A program made the position numbers and the translations under genes. Below, in pieces: positions 25,516 through 33,957 of a stretch of 64,000 bases of DNA (its first letter is position 1; every line of letters starts with the position of its first letter). This stretch comes from Halohasta litchfieldiae. GTDB taxonomy: Archaea > Halobacteriota > Halobacteria > Halobacteriales > Haloferacaceae. Where the stretch lies: assembly GCF_002788215.1 (NCBI RefSeq), contig NZ_CP024845.1, positions 1,240,001 through 1,304,000 of the forward strand, given 5' to 3'. The notes under the pieces are model-generated. The model searched no databases and had not been told where the DNA came from. It was given only the letters and a program-made list of their open reading frames with translations.

Positions 25516-27081
25516 ATGACAGACGACAACACACCAATCGGTCTCTCCCGTCGACACATCCTCGGTGGAATCGGCGCAATCGGTGTCGCCTCGGCCGGTG
25601 CCGGACTCGGCACGACCGCCTTTTTCAGCGACACCGAGAGCTTCGAGAACAACACGATCACCGCGGGCGAGCTCGACTTGAAGATGGATTACCGGATGAC
25701 CTACCGCGGCGGGCGCGGCCGGCTCGCGGAGATACAGAACAACTACCCGAATGCGACGTTCGTCGACGAGGATATGGAGCCGACCGACGAGGACACCGGC
25801 GTCTACCTCCTCGACCAGGTTCCGAGTCTTGATCGCTACCCTACTGCGGACGGCTGGGTCCGCGGCGCAAACAGCATCTTCAACCCCGAAACAGGGGAGG
25901 GAGAGGGGTTCCGACGAGAGGATCTGGTCGACGCGGGCGATCTCGACGAGGCGCTCATCCGTCTCGACGACGTCAAACCCGGCGACTACGGGGAAGTTAC
26001 GTTCAGCACGCACCTTTACGACAACCCCGGCTACATGTGGATCAGCGGCGCGCTGACCGCCAACGACCAAAACGGGTACAACGACCCGGAGATGGCCGCA
26101 CTCGATGAGCTCGGGCTTCCGACTGACGACCCTGCTGGGGAGGGCCAACTCGCCGACGCGATTCAGGCGAAGGTGTGGTACGACGACAACTGTGACAACA
26201 TTCATCAGGCAGACGGGAGCGGCGAAGACAGTGGCGGCGTCGACGTGATGCTCTCGATTGACACCTCCGGCTCGATGGGAAGCGGTTCGGGAAGCAAGAT
26301 GGAGGACGCCAAGGCGGCCGCGTTGAACTTCGTCGACAATCTCGGACCAAATGACCGAATCGGACTGGTCACGTTCGATAGCTCCGGTTCGCTCGTCCAG
26401 GGACTCACGCTCGATCACTCGTTGGTCGCCGACGATCTCCAGCCCGGCTCGGCAGGCATCACCGCTGGCGGTCGGACGATGATGGACGCCGGTGTCGACC
26501 TCGCGGCGAACGAGCTCACCGCAAACGACCGCGGTGTCGACCAAGTCATCATTCTGCTCGGCGATGGCCAGCCCAACGAGTCTGCACGCCCTGGGAATGA
26601 TGACGTCCAGAATGCAATCGATGCAGCAGCGGACGCGAAAAATGCGGGCATCACCGTGTTTACGATCGGGCTCGATGTCAGCAGTGGCAGTACTGCCCAG
26701 AACACGCTCATCACAATGGCGAGTACGGACAACGGTACCACACTCTACTACGATACGCCGACCGGCGCGGACCTCGATGCGATCTACGCACAAATCTCCT
26801 CGGTCATTCTCACCGGCGAAGCAGTCATCGCCGAAGGGTCACTGCGTGATGTACTGACCGAACTGTCCGCAGGCATTCCCCTGGACGCGAACCTCGACGA
26901 CGAAAACCGCGTCTGCTTTACCAACTCCGTGACTCGCTGTTTCGGCTTCGAGTGGGAACTCCCCTTCGAGGTGGGCAACGAGGTCCAGTCGGATTCGGTG
27001 GCGTTCGCAGTTGGCTTTGCCGCCGAACAGTGCCGCCACAACGACGGCGAGACGAACCCGTTCGCGGTGGCTGACGACTGA
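25516..27081 (+). CDS. SipW-type secreted protein with von Willebrand A domain (intact MIDAS)
   Basis: ATG 25516 gives the cluster leader (GLSRRHILGGIGAIGVASAG, FFSDTESFENNTITAG). Residues about 240-440 are a full von Willebrand A domain: VMLSIDTSGSMGSGSGSKM has the canonical DxSxS site, TAGGRTMMDAGVDLA the Thr, and VIILLGDGQPNES the Asp of the metal site. The C-terminus ends FGFEWELPFEVGNEVQSDSV, FAAEQCRHNDGETNPF. Such domains bind protein ligands through a metal ion, which suits cell-surface adhesion or matrix assembly. It follows a paralogue with a degenerate metal site. Confidence 0.85.
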   Translation: MTDDNTPIGLSRRHILGGIGAIGVASAGAGLGTTAFFSDTESFENNTITAGELDLKMDYRMTYRGGRGRLAEIQNNYPNATFVDEDMEPTDEDTGVYLLDQVPSLDRYPTADGWVRGANSIFNPETGEGEGFRREDLVDAGDLDEALIRLDDVKPGDYGEVTFSTHLYDNPGYMWISGALTANDQNGYNDPEMAALDELGLPTDDPAGEGQLADAIQAKVWYDDNCDNIHQADGSGEDSGGVDVMLSIDTSGSMGSGSGSKMEDAKAAALNFVDNLGPNDRIGLVTFDSSGSLVQGLTLDHSLVADDLQPGSAGITAGGRTMMDAGVDLAANELTANDRGVDQVIILLGDGQPNESARPGNDDVQNAIDAAADAKNAGITVFTIGLDVSSGSTAQNTLITMASTDNGTTLYYDTPTGADLDAIYAQISSVILTGEAVIAEGSLRDVLTELSAGIPLDANLDDENRVCFTNSVTRCFGFEWELPFEVGNEVQSDSVAFAVGFAAEQCRHNDGETNPFAVADD

Positions 27082-27353
27082 TCGAAGCCGTGGTAAACAG
27101 GAATCACTCCGACGATACCGAGACCGCATCTCGTCATTCCTGATATCCTCCCTGAGGGCGTTCGACGCGATCTCGTATGTACCTAAAGTAGCTCGAAACC
27201 GTGCGGTAGCCCACCAAACCGGCGGTTGGCACACCCTACGGGCCCCGGTAGGTAATCCATGGATATACCACCGGCTGCCGATGGAACCGATACCAACCGA
27301 ACCACGCCGACCGCAGTCTGCGGTTTCGGGTCAGCAGCGTTCGGGTGCGGACC

Positions 27354-28118
27354 ATGACAATGAAAGATCGACGATTCCCAGATCCAACCCGCCGCCATCT
27401 ACTGACGAGCGTCGGTGTCGCTGGCGTCGGCGCATACGGTTTTCTCCGGCTCCGTGGCGCGTCGACGGCCACGCCACCCGACCAGTATCCGAACTACACA
27501 ATTGCCGACACCGATGGCCCACGCCTTATCGTCGGCTGGTACAGCACCTACAACGGAGCGGTGCTCTCCGGCTCGCCGCTCGACGACACCGAGTGGGACG
27601 CCAACGCGACCGATAGCTACATTGACGACGTCGCGACTGTTCTCGCTGACGACCCAGCAGTCGACGTCGACAATCTCCTGCCGGGAGACAGCGGCACGCT
27701 CAGCATCGGCCTGTTCGCCGACTCGGAGCCGCTCCGGGTGTGGGCGAGACTCGTCAGCACGGACAGTGGGCCACTCAGCGAGGCAGTCGGAATCGAAGCC
27801 TGGTACGACACCGGGATCTTCGGTGTCGGTGGCTGTCAGGGAGCCGAAGCTGGACCGTCGTTCGATCCAATTACCGACTCGGGTGCAACGCTTGCCGATC
27901 CGGGTGCACTCGTCGACGGTGTCGAGATCAATCCCGGAGCCTTTGACAACGGTGTTCTCGAGGCCGGCCAGCGAGTATGTGTCGCTCTCGCATGGACGCT
28001 GCCGGAGACTGCCGGAAACGAACTCCAGAACACGGCCGTCGGCTTCGATCTGCAGTTCGCTGCAGTCGCCGCAGATGGGATCGACACCGGGACGAACCCC
28101 TTCGCGGAGGGCCCCTGA
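27354..28118 (+). CDS. secreted protein of the SipW cluster
   Basis: The N-terminus (DPTRRHLLTSVGVAGVGAYG) has a twin-arginine signal and hydrophobic core but lacks the FFSDxESF junction of its neighbours. The mature domain has TasA-like features (LIVGWYSTYNGAVLSGSPL, LLPGDSGTLSIGLF) and the tail LPETAGNELQNTAVGFDLQF ... GTNPFAEGP, lacking the EQCRHN box. Possible starts are GTG 27345 and ATGs 27354 and 27360. The following gene starts one base after its stop codon, so they are one transcript. Confidence 0.7.
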   Translation: MTMKDRRFPDPTRRHLLTSVGVAGVGAYGFLRLRGASTATPPDQYPNYTIADTDGPRLIVGWYSTYNGAVLSGSPLDDTEWDANATDSYIDDVATVLADDPAVDVDNLLPGDSGTLSIGLFADSEPLRVWARLVSTDSGPLSEAVGIEAWYDTGIFGVGGCQGAEAGPSFDPITDSGATLADPGALVDGVEINPGAFDNGVLEAGQRVCVALAWTLPETAGNELQNTAVGFDLQFAAVAADGIDTGTNPFAEGP

Positions 28119-28119
28119 G

Positions 28120-29109
28120 ATGGCGGCTCCGGAGCTCACCCGCCGGAAGATCTTGGCCGGGATCTGTGGGATCGGCGCTACCGGCGCTGTCAGCGGAGGC
28201 GGTACGTATGCGTTTCTGACACGGAGAGTCGACACCGGCGGACAGATCCAGTCCGGAACGGTCTCGATCAACGTCGACTGCTCGCTGTGTTCGGTAGTTG
28301 ATAATACGGTCTCCTTTGCGGTCGACGGAATCGACCGTGGCGAGAGCGGGCGTGAAACGCTCGATATAACAGTGGGAACCAACCCGGCGCGGCTGTGGCT
28401 TCGGACCGACTGTCCGGCGGTTCCTGATCGGCTCGGCGATGCATTGCGGGTTCGACTCGGCCGCGACGATGAAACGCTCGCATCGGGGAGCCTTTCGTCC
28501 GTTCGGCGGGCGTTACGGACCGGAATCAGACTCGATACGGACTGCACCATTCCAGGAGAGCCTATTGAACTCCATCTCGACTGGGAGCTTCCCGGAGAGA
28601 CGGCTGATTCGGTCGCCGGATCGGGGACCGCACTCCGTTTCGATCTCGTCGCCGAGCAATGTCGACACACGCCGGAAGATGCAGAAACGGTCGACGTTAT
28701 CAATCCCTTCGCCACCACGCCCCCATGTGACGAAGCTGAAACCTGTCAGCCGTGTCAAGATGACCGTGTCGCCAGTGCGACCTTCGAGTACAATGGTCCA
28801 ACCGATCTCGTCGAGCTGATCCGAGCCGGCAACGGTGCCGGTAATGGGTCCGGGAACGGAGAAGTTCTGACAAGTCAATCCCTTGAGGCTGGTGACCTGT
28901 TCGGCGCGACCTTCCACGACCCTCCGGATATACGAGGTGGTCCTGATATCGAGTTCGTCGTCGACGGACAGCGTGTCGACACGTTCCACATCAGCTGTTC
29001 ACAGCCGTTTGGTCCGGGGCTCGTGATAACCGACGGCACGTACACACTGACCGTCCTATCGGCGGTCGATGCCGGCGGACACACGCTGTGTGAGGTGAGT
29101 TCACAATGA
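28120..29109 (+). CDS. secreted two-domain protein of the SipW cluster
   Basis: From ATG 28120: a Tat-like leader LTRRKILAGICGIGATGAVS, a first TasA-like domain to residue about 195 (ending LRFDLVAEQCRHTPEDAETV, VINPFAT). After a Cys-rich hinge CDEAETCQPCQDD comes a second domain of about 115 residues (ATFEYNGPTDLVELIRAGNG ... FHISCSQPFGPGLVITDGTY), a type found at the end of many haloarchaeal secreted proteins. The Gly/Asn-rich NGAGNGSGNGE loop is low complexity. Its stop overlaps the signal peptidase start by four bases. Confidence 0.7.
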   Translation: MAAPELTRRKILAGICGIGATGAVSGGGTYAFLTRRVDTGGQIQSGTVSINVDCSLCSVVDNTVSFAVDGIDRGESGRETLDITVGTNPARLWLRTDCPAVPDRLGDALRVRLGRDDETLASGSLSSVRRALRTGIRLDTDCTIPGEPIELHLDWELPGETADSVAGSGTALRFDLVAEQCRHTPEDAETVDVINPFATTPPCDEAETCQPCQDDRVASATFEYNGPTDLVELIRAGNGAGNGSGNGEVLTSQSLEAGDLFGATFHDPPDIRGGPDIEFVVDGQRVDTFHISCSQPFGPGLVITDGTYTLTVLSAVDAGGHTLCEVSSQ

Positions 29110-30122
29110 ATCTCAAAAAAGTAGCCAACATCGTCGCCGGACTGCTGTTGATCGCCATCGTCGTCCCGTTTGTCATCTACTCGGTGCCAGCGGTCGTCGG
29201 CGCTGACTACAGTTTCGTCGTTCTGACCGCCAGCATGACGCCCGCAATCGCTCCCGGAGACGTGGTCATCGTCGACGACCGTGACACAGCAACGATTGCA
29301 GCGGGTGACGTGATCACGTTCACCCGTGGAACCAACGAGGTTCCGGTAACACATCGGGTGACTGCAGTCACTGCGAGCGACGGCGAACTCGCCTTCGAGA
29401 CGAAGGGAGACGCCAACAGCGATCCTGACGCCTCGGTCGTGGTGGCCAGCAACGTCCTCGGGACAGTGATATTCTCAATTCCCTTCATTGGGTACGTGAT
29501 CCAGTTCACCAATACCCCCTACGGGTTTCTGGCACTCGTCGTTGTTCCGATTGGGTTGCTCATCGTCTCGGAGCTATGGACGCTCTACGACGGTCGGTCG
29601 TCCGCAACTACGTCTGCGTCGACCCCAGCGGCTGCTGGCGAACTTGCTACAGCGGCCGTTGCGGAACCGGCTACAGCGGCGGCTGACGAATCGGACTCAG
29701 CGGTGGCTCCTGGAGAGACTGCCACGGCAGCCGAGAAGTCGACCGAGGATATGTCTGGATTCGTCATCACGTCTAGGACGCTCGAAGGCGCATTCGGTCC
29801 ACTCCTCGTGCTGGCGATCTACAGCGGGTACGTCGCCTACATTGGAGCAACACAGACGGGACTGACAGCGGTCGCTATCGCTATGGTTGTCGGTAGTGGG
29901 ATTTCACTGCTTGCAGTTTCGATGCTCCTTGTTTGGCCTCGACTGCGACCGGAGGTCTCACTGCCGGAGTCCGTAACCGTTGAGTCGGAGAGCGACCCAG
30001 AGCTGTCGGATGCCGACCTAGAGCTGTCAGATACCGCTCCCGAACAGCCCACCGCTGACGGTGGCGTCGACCAAGTGGCCGACACACCACCCGCAGCAGC
30101 CGACGGGAGGGGAGACGAATGA
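29106..30122 (+). CDS. signal peptidase I (archaeal/ER type, SipW-like)
   Basis: N-terminal membrane helix (residues 8-33), then the catalytic serine in VVLTASMTPAIAPGDVVIV (Ser43), the histidine of VPVTHRVTAVTA (His83) and the aspartate in TKGDANSDPD (Asp102), as in archaeal and ER-type enzymes that use Ser/His/Asp. A second helix lies at about 123-165. After an Ala/Thr-rich linker there are two more helices (about 225-280) and an acidic tail. Encoded in the middle of a set of SipW-type substrates and overlapping genes on both sides by four bases, it is almost certainly their dedicated leader peptidase, active at the outer face of the membrane. Confidence 0.9.
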   Translation: MNLKKVANIVAGLLLIAIVVPFVIYSVPAVVGADYSFVVLTASMTPAIAPGDVVIVDDRDTATIAAGDVITFTRGTNEVPVTHRVTAVTASDGELAFETKGDANSDPDASVVVASNVLGTVIFSIPFIGYVIQFTNTPYGFLALVVVPIGLLIVSELWTLYDGRSSATTSASTPAAAGELATAAVAEPATAAADESDSAVAPGETATAAEKSTEDMSGFVITSRTLEGAFGPLLVLAIYSGYVAYIGATQTGLTAVAIAMVVGSGISLLAVSMLLVWPRLRPEVSLPESVTVESESDPELSDADLELSDTAPEQPTADGGVDQVADTPPAAADGRGDE

Positions 30123-30744
30123 GTCTTCGAGGGGTGGCTGTGATCGTCGCTCTCGTGGTCTTTGTCTCGGCTGCCGGAGGCGGCGTCTACACCGTGGGGC
30201 TGTTCTCCGATTCGTCGACCGTCGACGGACAGTTCTCGACTGTCGAGGCATTCTCCATGATCGAACCGACCGGTTCGATACCCAACAGTACGACTGGTTC
30301 ACTGTCTAACAGTACGCTGGTCGCTGGCAACGAGACAATGGTCAGTCCCGGTGACAACGAAACAGTGAGCAATGAAACGCTCTCTGATACAATCAGTACC
30401 AACGAAACCGCTAGCGAGCCAAACAGGAGCGATAAAACCGTCAGTGATGAGATGGCTGATACTGACGCTATGAACAATGGCACTGCCGAACCGGATGCGG
30501 TCGAAGAACCCGCTACTGAAACAGGAACTGAGACTGCCACCGAGGAGCCGACGACACCGACTCACAGCCGGTTGAGACTATTGTAGGACCGGTCGACCCC
30601 GAGTCGGACAGCGATACCGGGAGCAACGACATCCCAGAGAGCGGTTCCGATTCCGATTCAGAGACCGACACGACCGATGGGAGTTCGGAACGTAGCGATG
30701 AGCGGACTCCGGACAAGGAGAGCGATCTGAGTACAGCCAACTAG
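30119..30744 (+). pseudogene. SipW-type membrane/secreted protein, frame shifted near the C-terminus
   Basis: Starts MSLRGVAVIVALVVFVSAAG with the cluster-type junction GLFSDSSTVDGQFSTVEAF, so it has a SipW-type leader. The mature part is Ser/Thr/Asn/Glu-rich and disordered, with many N-x-S/T sites. The ATG frame stops at 30584-30586, but acidic coding (TIVGPVDPESDSDTGSNDIP ... DERTPDKESDLSTAN) continues in another frame to TAG 30742-30744, so one base appears lost or gained near 30560. The first 150 residues may still be made. Last gene of the cluster, overlapping the signal peptidase by four bases. Confidence 0.6.
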
Positions 30745-30922
30745 AGCATCAAAACCCAGTTAGACATATTGAGACAATCAACAGTGGTGCTTAAATCAGG
30801 GATATTTTGGGTTCTAAGATGTGATTAGCATCGTAGATTCGGTGTTACGCTCCCCGAAACGATCTTGGATAACTGGATATTCATAACTTAACTAATAGGT
30901 ATGACTGTGTCTTGGGAACAGA

Positions 30923-31303
30923 ATGGGATACATACAGTCATTCGAACTGACCGGCTTTCAGCGGGACCTCCTGTACGTAATCGCAGGCTCCGGACGACCC
31001 TCTGGCCAAACTGTCCGACGTGAGATGGAAACCCACATCGATGGTGTCAACCACGGTCGAATCTACCCAAACCTCGACAAGCTCGTCGAATACTCCCTCG
31101 TTACAAAAGGGAGTCTCGATCAACGGACCAACTATTACGAGATCACGGACCGTGGCAAAGCGCTGCTCTCGCAGCGCCGCAGATGGGAAAACCGGTATAT
31201 TACCCTCCCGCAGGTCCTCGCTTTCGCCACGGTAGCGATGTCCACTCGAACAGGCATCCCTGTTGAAAACGGGTTCCTGTCGAAAATCAGTCGATTTCTA
31301 TGA
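30923..31303 (+). CDS. PadR-type winged-helix regulator
   Basis: FELTGFQRDLLYVIAG, TVRREMETHIDGVNHGRIYP, NLDKLVEYSLVTKG and NYYEITDRGKALL show the PadR fold of about 95 residues, followed by a 30-residue tail. It resembles the regulator at 11554-11850. The stop overlaps the ATG of the kinase gene by four bases, so both are translated together. A link to control of the preceding secretion cluster is plausible from position only. Confidence 0.8.
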   Translation: MGYIQSFELTGFQRDLLYVIAGSGRPSGQTVRREMETHIDGVNHGRIYPNLDKLVEYSLVTKGSLDQRTNYYEITDRGKALLSQRRRWENRYITLPQVLAFATVAMSTRTGIPVENGFLSKISRFL

Positions 31304-32319
31304 CCAACCAGCCGATCAACGTTCTCTACGTTGGCGGTGATCGAGAGTGGACGCAGCTACTGACGACAGTTCTCGAACGCGAGGAGACGAACATCGATCT
31401 CCAGACCACACCGAGCGTCGACAGAACACGGCGTATCGTTGCTCGGGGGAACACTGACTGTCTCGTTTTCGACTGTGATCTGTCCCGGCTGGCTGGGATC
31501 GAACTGCTTCGATCCATTCGACGGGGAGACGAGGACCTTCCATTCATCCTGTGTACTCGAAACGGAACTGAACCCCTCGCCAGTGAGGCGAGTTCGATGG
31601 GTGCGACAGTATACCGTAGACAACAGACCAAGACGGACCAGTCTGTCGCGGCAGCAAACCTGATACGACACATAGAGATCGAACAGTTGCGTGTTCGGCT
31701 GAAAACAGTTCGGCGTCACAATGAACGCTTGGAAGAGTTCACCAGTGTTGTCGCACACGATCTTCGAAACCCACTGACAATCGCGTCGGGTAGTTTAGAA
31801 CTCGCTATGGAAGACTGTGATAGCGACCGACTCAGGGTGATCGAGCGTGCACACACTCGTATGAAGATGTTAGTTGCTGATCTCCTCACACTCGCTCGGG
31901 ATGGGACCTCGTCGACAAATATCACCCAGTTGTCGATTGCTGAACTCTGTGTTGACTGTTGGCAGAACGTCGACACAACGAATGCAACACTCAATGTTAC
32001 TACCGATCGCAGTATTTTGGCAGATAGAAATCGACTCAAACAGCTCTTCGAGAACCTCTTTCGAAATGCGATCGAACACGGTGGCAAGATGGTAACAGTT
32101 GGCACAATCGACACTGGGTTCCATGTCTCCGATGATGGTCCAGGAATACCGATCGAGAACCGTGATCACGTGTTCACTGGTGGATATTCGACTGCTGCTG
32201 AGGGGACTGGACTTGGACTACAGATTGTCAAACAAATCGTTGAGGCACACGGTTGGGGTATCTGTGTTACAGAAGGGACGGCCGGTGGTGCACGGTTCGA
32301 AATCACAGGTGTTGACTGA
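31300..32319 (+). CDS. receiver/histidine kinase with degenerate receiver
   Basis: Residues 1-125 are receiver-like but weakened: the acidic pair is GGD (INVLYVGGDREW), the phospho-acceptor Asp remains (LVFDCDLSRLAG), and the conserved Lys is missing (VYRRQQTK). Residues 140-339 are a complete HisKA (EEFTSVVAHDLRNPLTIASG) and HATPase (LFRNAIEHGG, DDGPGIP, GTGLGLQIVKQIVEAHGW) kinase. No membrane helix, so cytoplasmic. The kinase half is a close paralogue of the broken kinase at 15145-18747 and supplies the C-terminal end missing there. Cotranscribed with the PadR gene. Confidence 0.85.
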   Translation: MTNQPINVLYVGGDREWTQLLTTVLEREETNIDLQTTPSVDRTRRIVARGNTDCLVFDCDLSRLAGIELLRSIRRGDEDLPFILCTRNGTEPLASEASSMGATVYRRQQTKTDQSVAAANLIRHIEIEQLRVRLKTVRRHNERLEEFTSVVAHDLRNPLTIASGSLELAMEDCDSDRLRVIERAHTRMKMLVADLLTLARDGTSSTNITQLSIAELCVDCWQNVDTTNATLNVTTDRSILADRNRLKQLFENLFRNAIEHGGKMVTVGTIDTGFHVSDDGPGIPIENRDHVFTGGYSTAAEGTGLGLQIVKQIVEAHGWGICVTEGTAGGARFEITGVD

Positions 32320-32400
32320 GTTCGTGATCGTGGCTAACAAAGTTCCTCATCTCAAATTGCGTCTTTCAACGACTTCACACAACTATCTGTGTTTTTAATT

Positions 32401-32445
32401 ATCGAACGCCAGAGGAACTCTTTGAATTGGTGCGTCTGTAACTCC
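32401..32445. repeat. direct repeat A, copy 1 (about 43 bp)
   Basis: The stretch ATCGAACGCCAGAGGAAC ... GGTGCGTCTGTAACTCC matches ATCGAACACTAGAGAAC ... GGGTGCGTCTGTGACCC at 37656-37697 with a few mismatches and small gaps, in the same orientation. The two copies bracket the segment with the lipoprotein paralogues, PrsW-like protease and ISH3-family element. The second copy runs straight into the 78-bp repeat of the toxin-antitoxin array. Confidence 0.6.
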
Positions 32446-32522
32446 AGTTGTACTATGAGAGGTTACACCCCAGAATATCGAGAGAGAACAAATAATTATC
32501 TTTTCCACTGCTGGCCAGTCAG

Positions 32523-33098
32523 TTAAAAACTCCCGACCCAGTATTGAGCACCCTGAATAGGCCCTACCAACCAGATTTCAACGTCTCTCAGGTCAGCGTC
32601 GATAACGAGTGATTCACTGCTTCCGATAACACTAATCCGGACATCTCCATAGCCCTTGAATCCAGCGCGCTCAGAGACAGTTAGTTCTCGGGTTAACTCT
32701 GGTTCACCATCATCAACGTCATCTCCAAATACCTCTACTCGAACTGCATAGCCTCCCGCATTAAAAATGTGTATCCAATCAGGTTGATACTCGATGCGTG
32801 GCTTATACTCCCGTGGATCATACCTGCCTTCAAAGCTCATATTATCACTCTCGATCCCACTTGGTTCTCCGGTTGCACTGCCTGCAAGGCTCGTATCTAC
32901 TGATGGCTCCTCATAAGGTGCCTCAACTGTTCCCGTTGCTTCCTCACGAGTGATTTCGGTCGTTGTCCCGGTCCCGTTTGTTTGGCCGAGACACCCACTT
33001 ATCGTACCGATAGAGCCGACTGCCAACCCCGCCCCAACTGCTCGAAGTAGATCCCGTCGATTGACCGAATTAATACCGTTTTTCATCAACGTACCCAC
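32523..33098 (-). CDS. Tat lipoprotein, paralogue 1 of the YWxG-tail family
   Basis: Signal with twin arginine (SVNRRDLLRAVGAGLAVGSI) and lipobox ISGC, then a Thr/Glu-rich linker and a compact domain of about 110 residues. The last residues, VEIWLVGPIQGAQYWVGSF, correspond to EIWISGTLQIEKYWIGLF and EVWFSGALGTEHYWVGLI at the ends of the lipoproteins at 36212 and 36977. All three share the scheme leader, acidic linker, PDWI motif, beta domain, YWxG tail. Likely anchored on the outer face of the membrane. An upstream ATG (MGTLMK) and the ATG four codons on are both possible starts. Confidence 0.7.
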   Translation of the reverse strand: MGTLMKNGINSVNRRDLLRAVGAGLAVGSIGTISGCLGQTNGTGTTTEITREEATGTVEAPYEEPSVDTSLAGSATGEPSGIESDNMSFEGRYDPREYKPRIEYQPDWIHIFNAGGYAVRVEVFGDDVDDGEPELTRELTVSERAGFKGYGDVRISVIGSSESLVIDADLRDVEIWLVGPIQGAQYWVGSF

Positions 33099-33193
33099 GT
33101 TAAATGATCTATTAAACTTTTGTAATATTACCGTAGACTCGGTGGCTCAAAGAATCTCGTTGTCGCTGGTTTGCAGTGTCACTCCAAACCCAA

Positions 33194-33841
33194 TCAGTGG
33201 AGTGTCCGAAACAGAACCCAGAGAACGAGATACGACACGAGTCCACTCAGGATGGCAACCGTCTGGCCGAGGACTGCAAATAACACGACAATATTGAAAA
33301 GCGCATGTAGCAGTACCGCCAGACAGTAGCTGTAGAGTGCGAATAGCGGCTTGAATCCGAACTGATCGAGCGTCTGTCCCGACAGATAGTAGACTGTTGC
33401 GCCGATGACACCGGTTGCGGTTCCGTGCATCACCGTCGTCGACACACTTCGTGTGATCACATACTGGGTCAGTGCAAACGAACTCAACTGTTGTTGCTGG
33501 ATGAGATACGAGAAGTTCTCAACGAGACTAAAGCCAAAGCCTGCAAACACTGCAGCCAGAACGATCTCCCGTCGCCGGAGATATTTCGGAGCGACGACTA
33601 CCAGCACTGCGAGCGGCACCGCTTTGAGTAGCTCCTCGACGAGCGGCGCGAACTGTATTTGGAGTGCCTGCAAGGAGATCCCAGCGACTGCCAGCAGTTC
33701 GCTGTTGATTTCCGAGGCCAGAAAGCCCGCGGTCGACCCCCAAATAAAAAACAACAGGAGAAATCGGGTCTGGGCGTTGTCGACGAGGAGCACTAACAAC
33801 AACAGCGGGACGGTGATCGCAACCGAGAGCGCCAGCATCAT
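33194..33841 (-). CDS. PrsW-family intramembrane metalloprotease-like protein
   Basis: Six or so hydrophobic helices and the motifs of the PrsW/CPBP-like group: FAPLVEELLKAVPLAV (the EExxK element), GFGFSLVENFSYL, VMHGTATGVIGATVYY and LLHALFNIV, which together supply the Glu and His residues expected to hold zinc. Enzymes of this family cut membrane-bound anti-sigma factors in bacteria; in archaea the substrate is unknown. Its ATG overlaps the stop of the membrane protein gene that is split by the ISH3-family element, so the two form a pair. Confidence 0.8.
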   Translation of the reverse strand: MMLALSVAITVPLLLLVLLVDNAQTRFLLLFFIWGSTAGFLASEINSELLAVAGISLQALQIQFAPLVEELLKAVPLAVLVVVAPKYLRRREIVLAAVFAGFGFSLVENFSYLIQQQQLSSFALTQYVITRSVSTTVMHGTATGVIGATVYYLSGQTLDQFGFKPLFALYSYCLAVLLHALFNIVVLFAVLGQTVAILSGLVSYLVLWVLFRTLH

Positions 33842-33957
33842 TCGACTACACCCGCTCGTTGGTATCGAATCAGTGCGGCAGTCAGCAGCGTCGCACTCAG
33901 ATACCAGACTCAGTACTTCACAAAGCCGCTTAGTTAGAACGTCTGCTTGCTGAAGGT

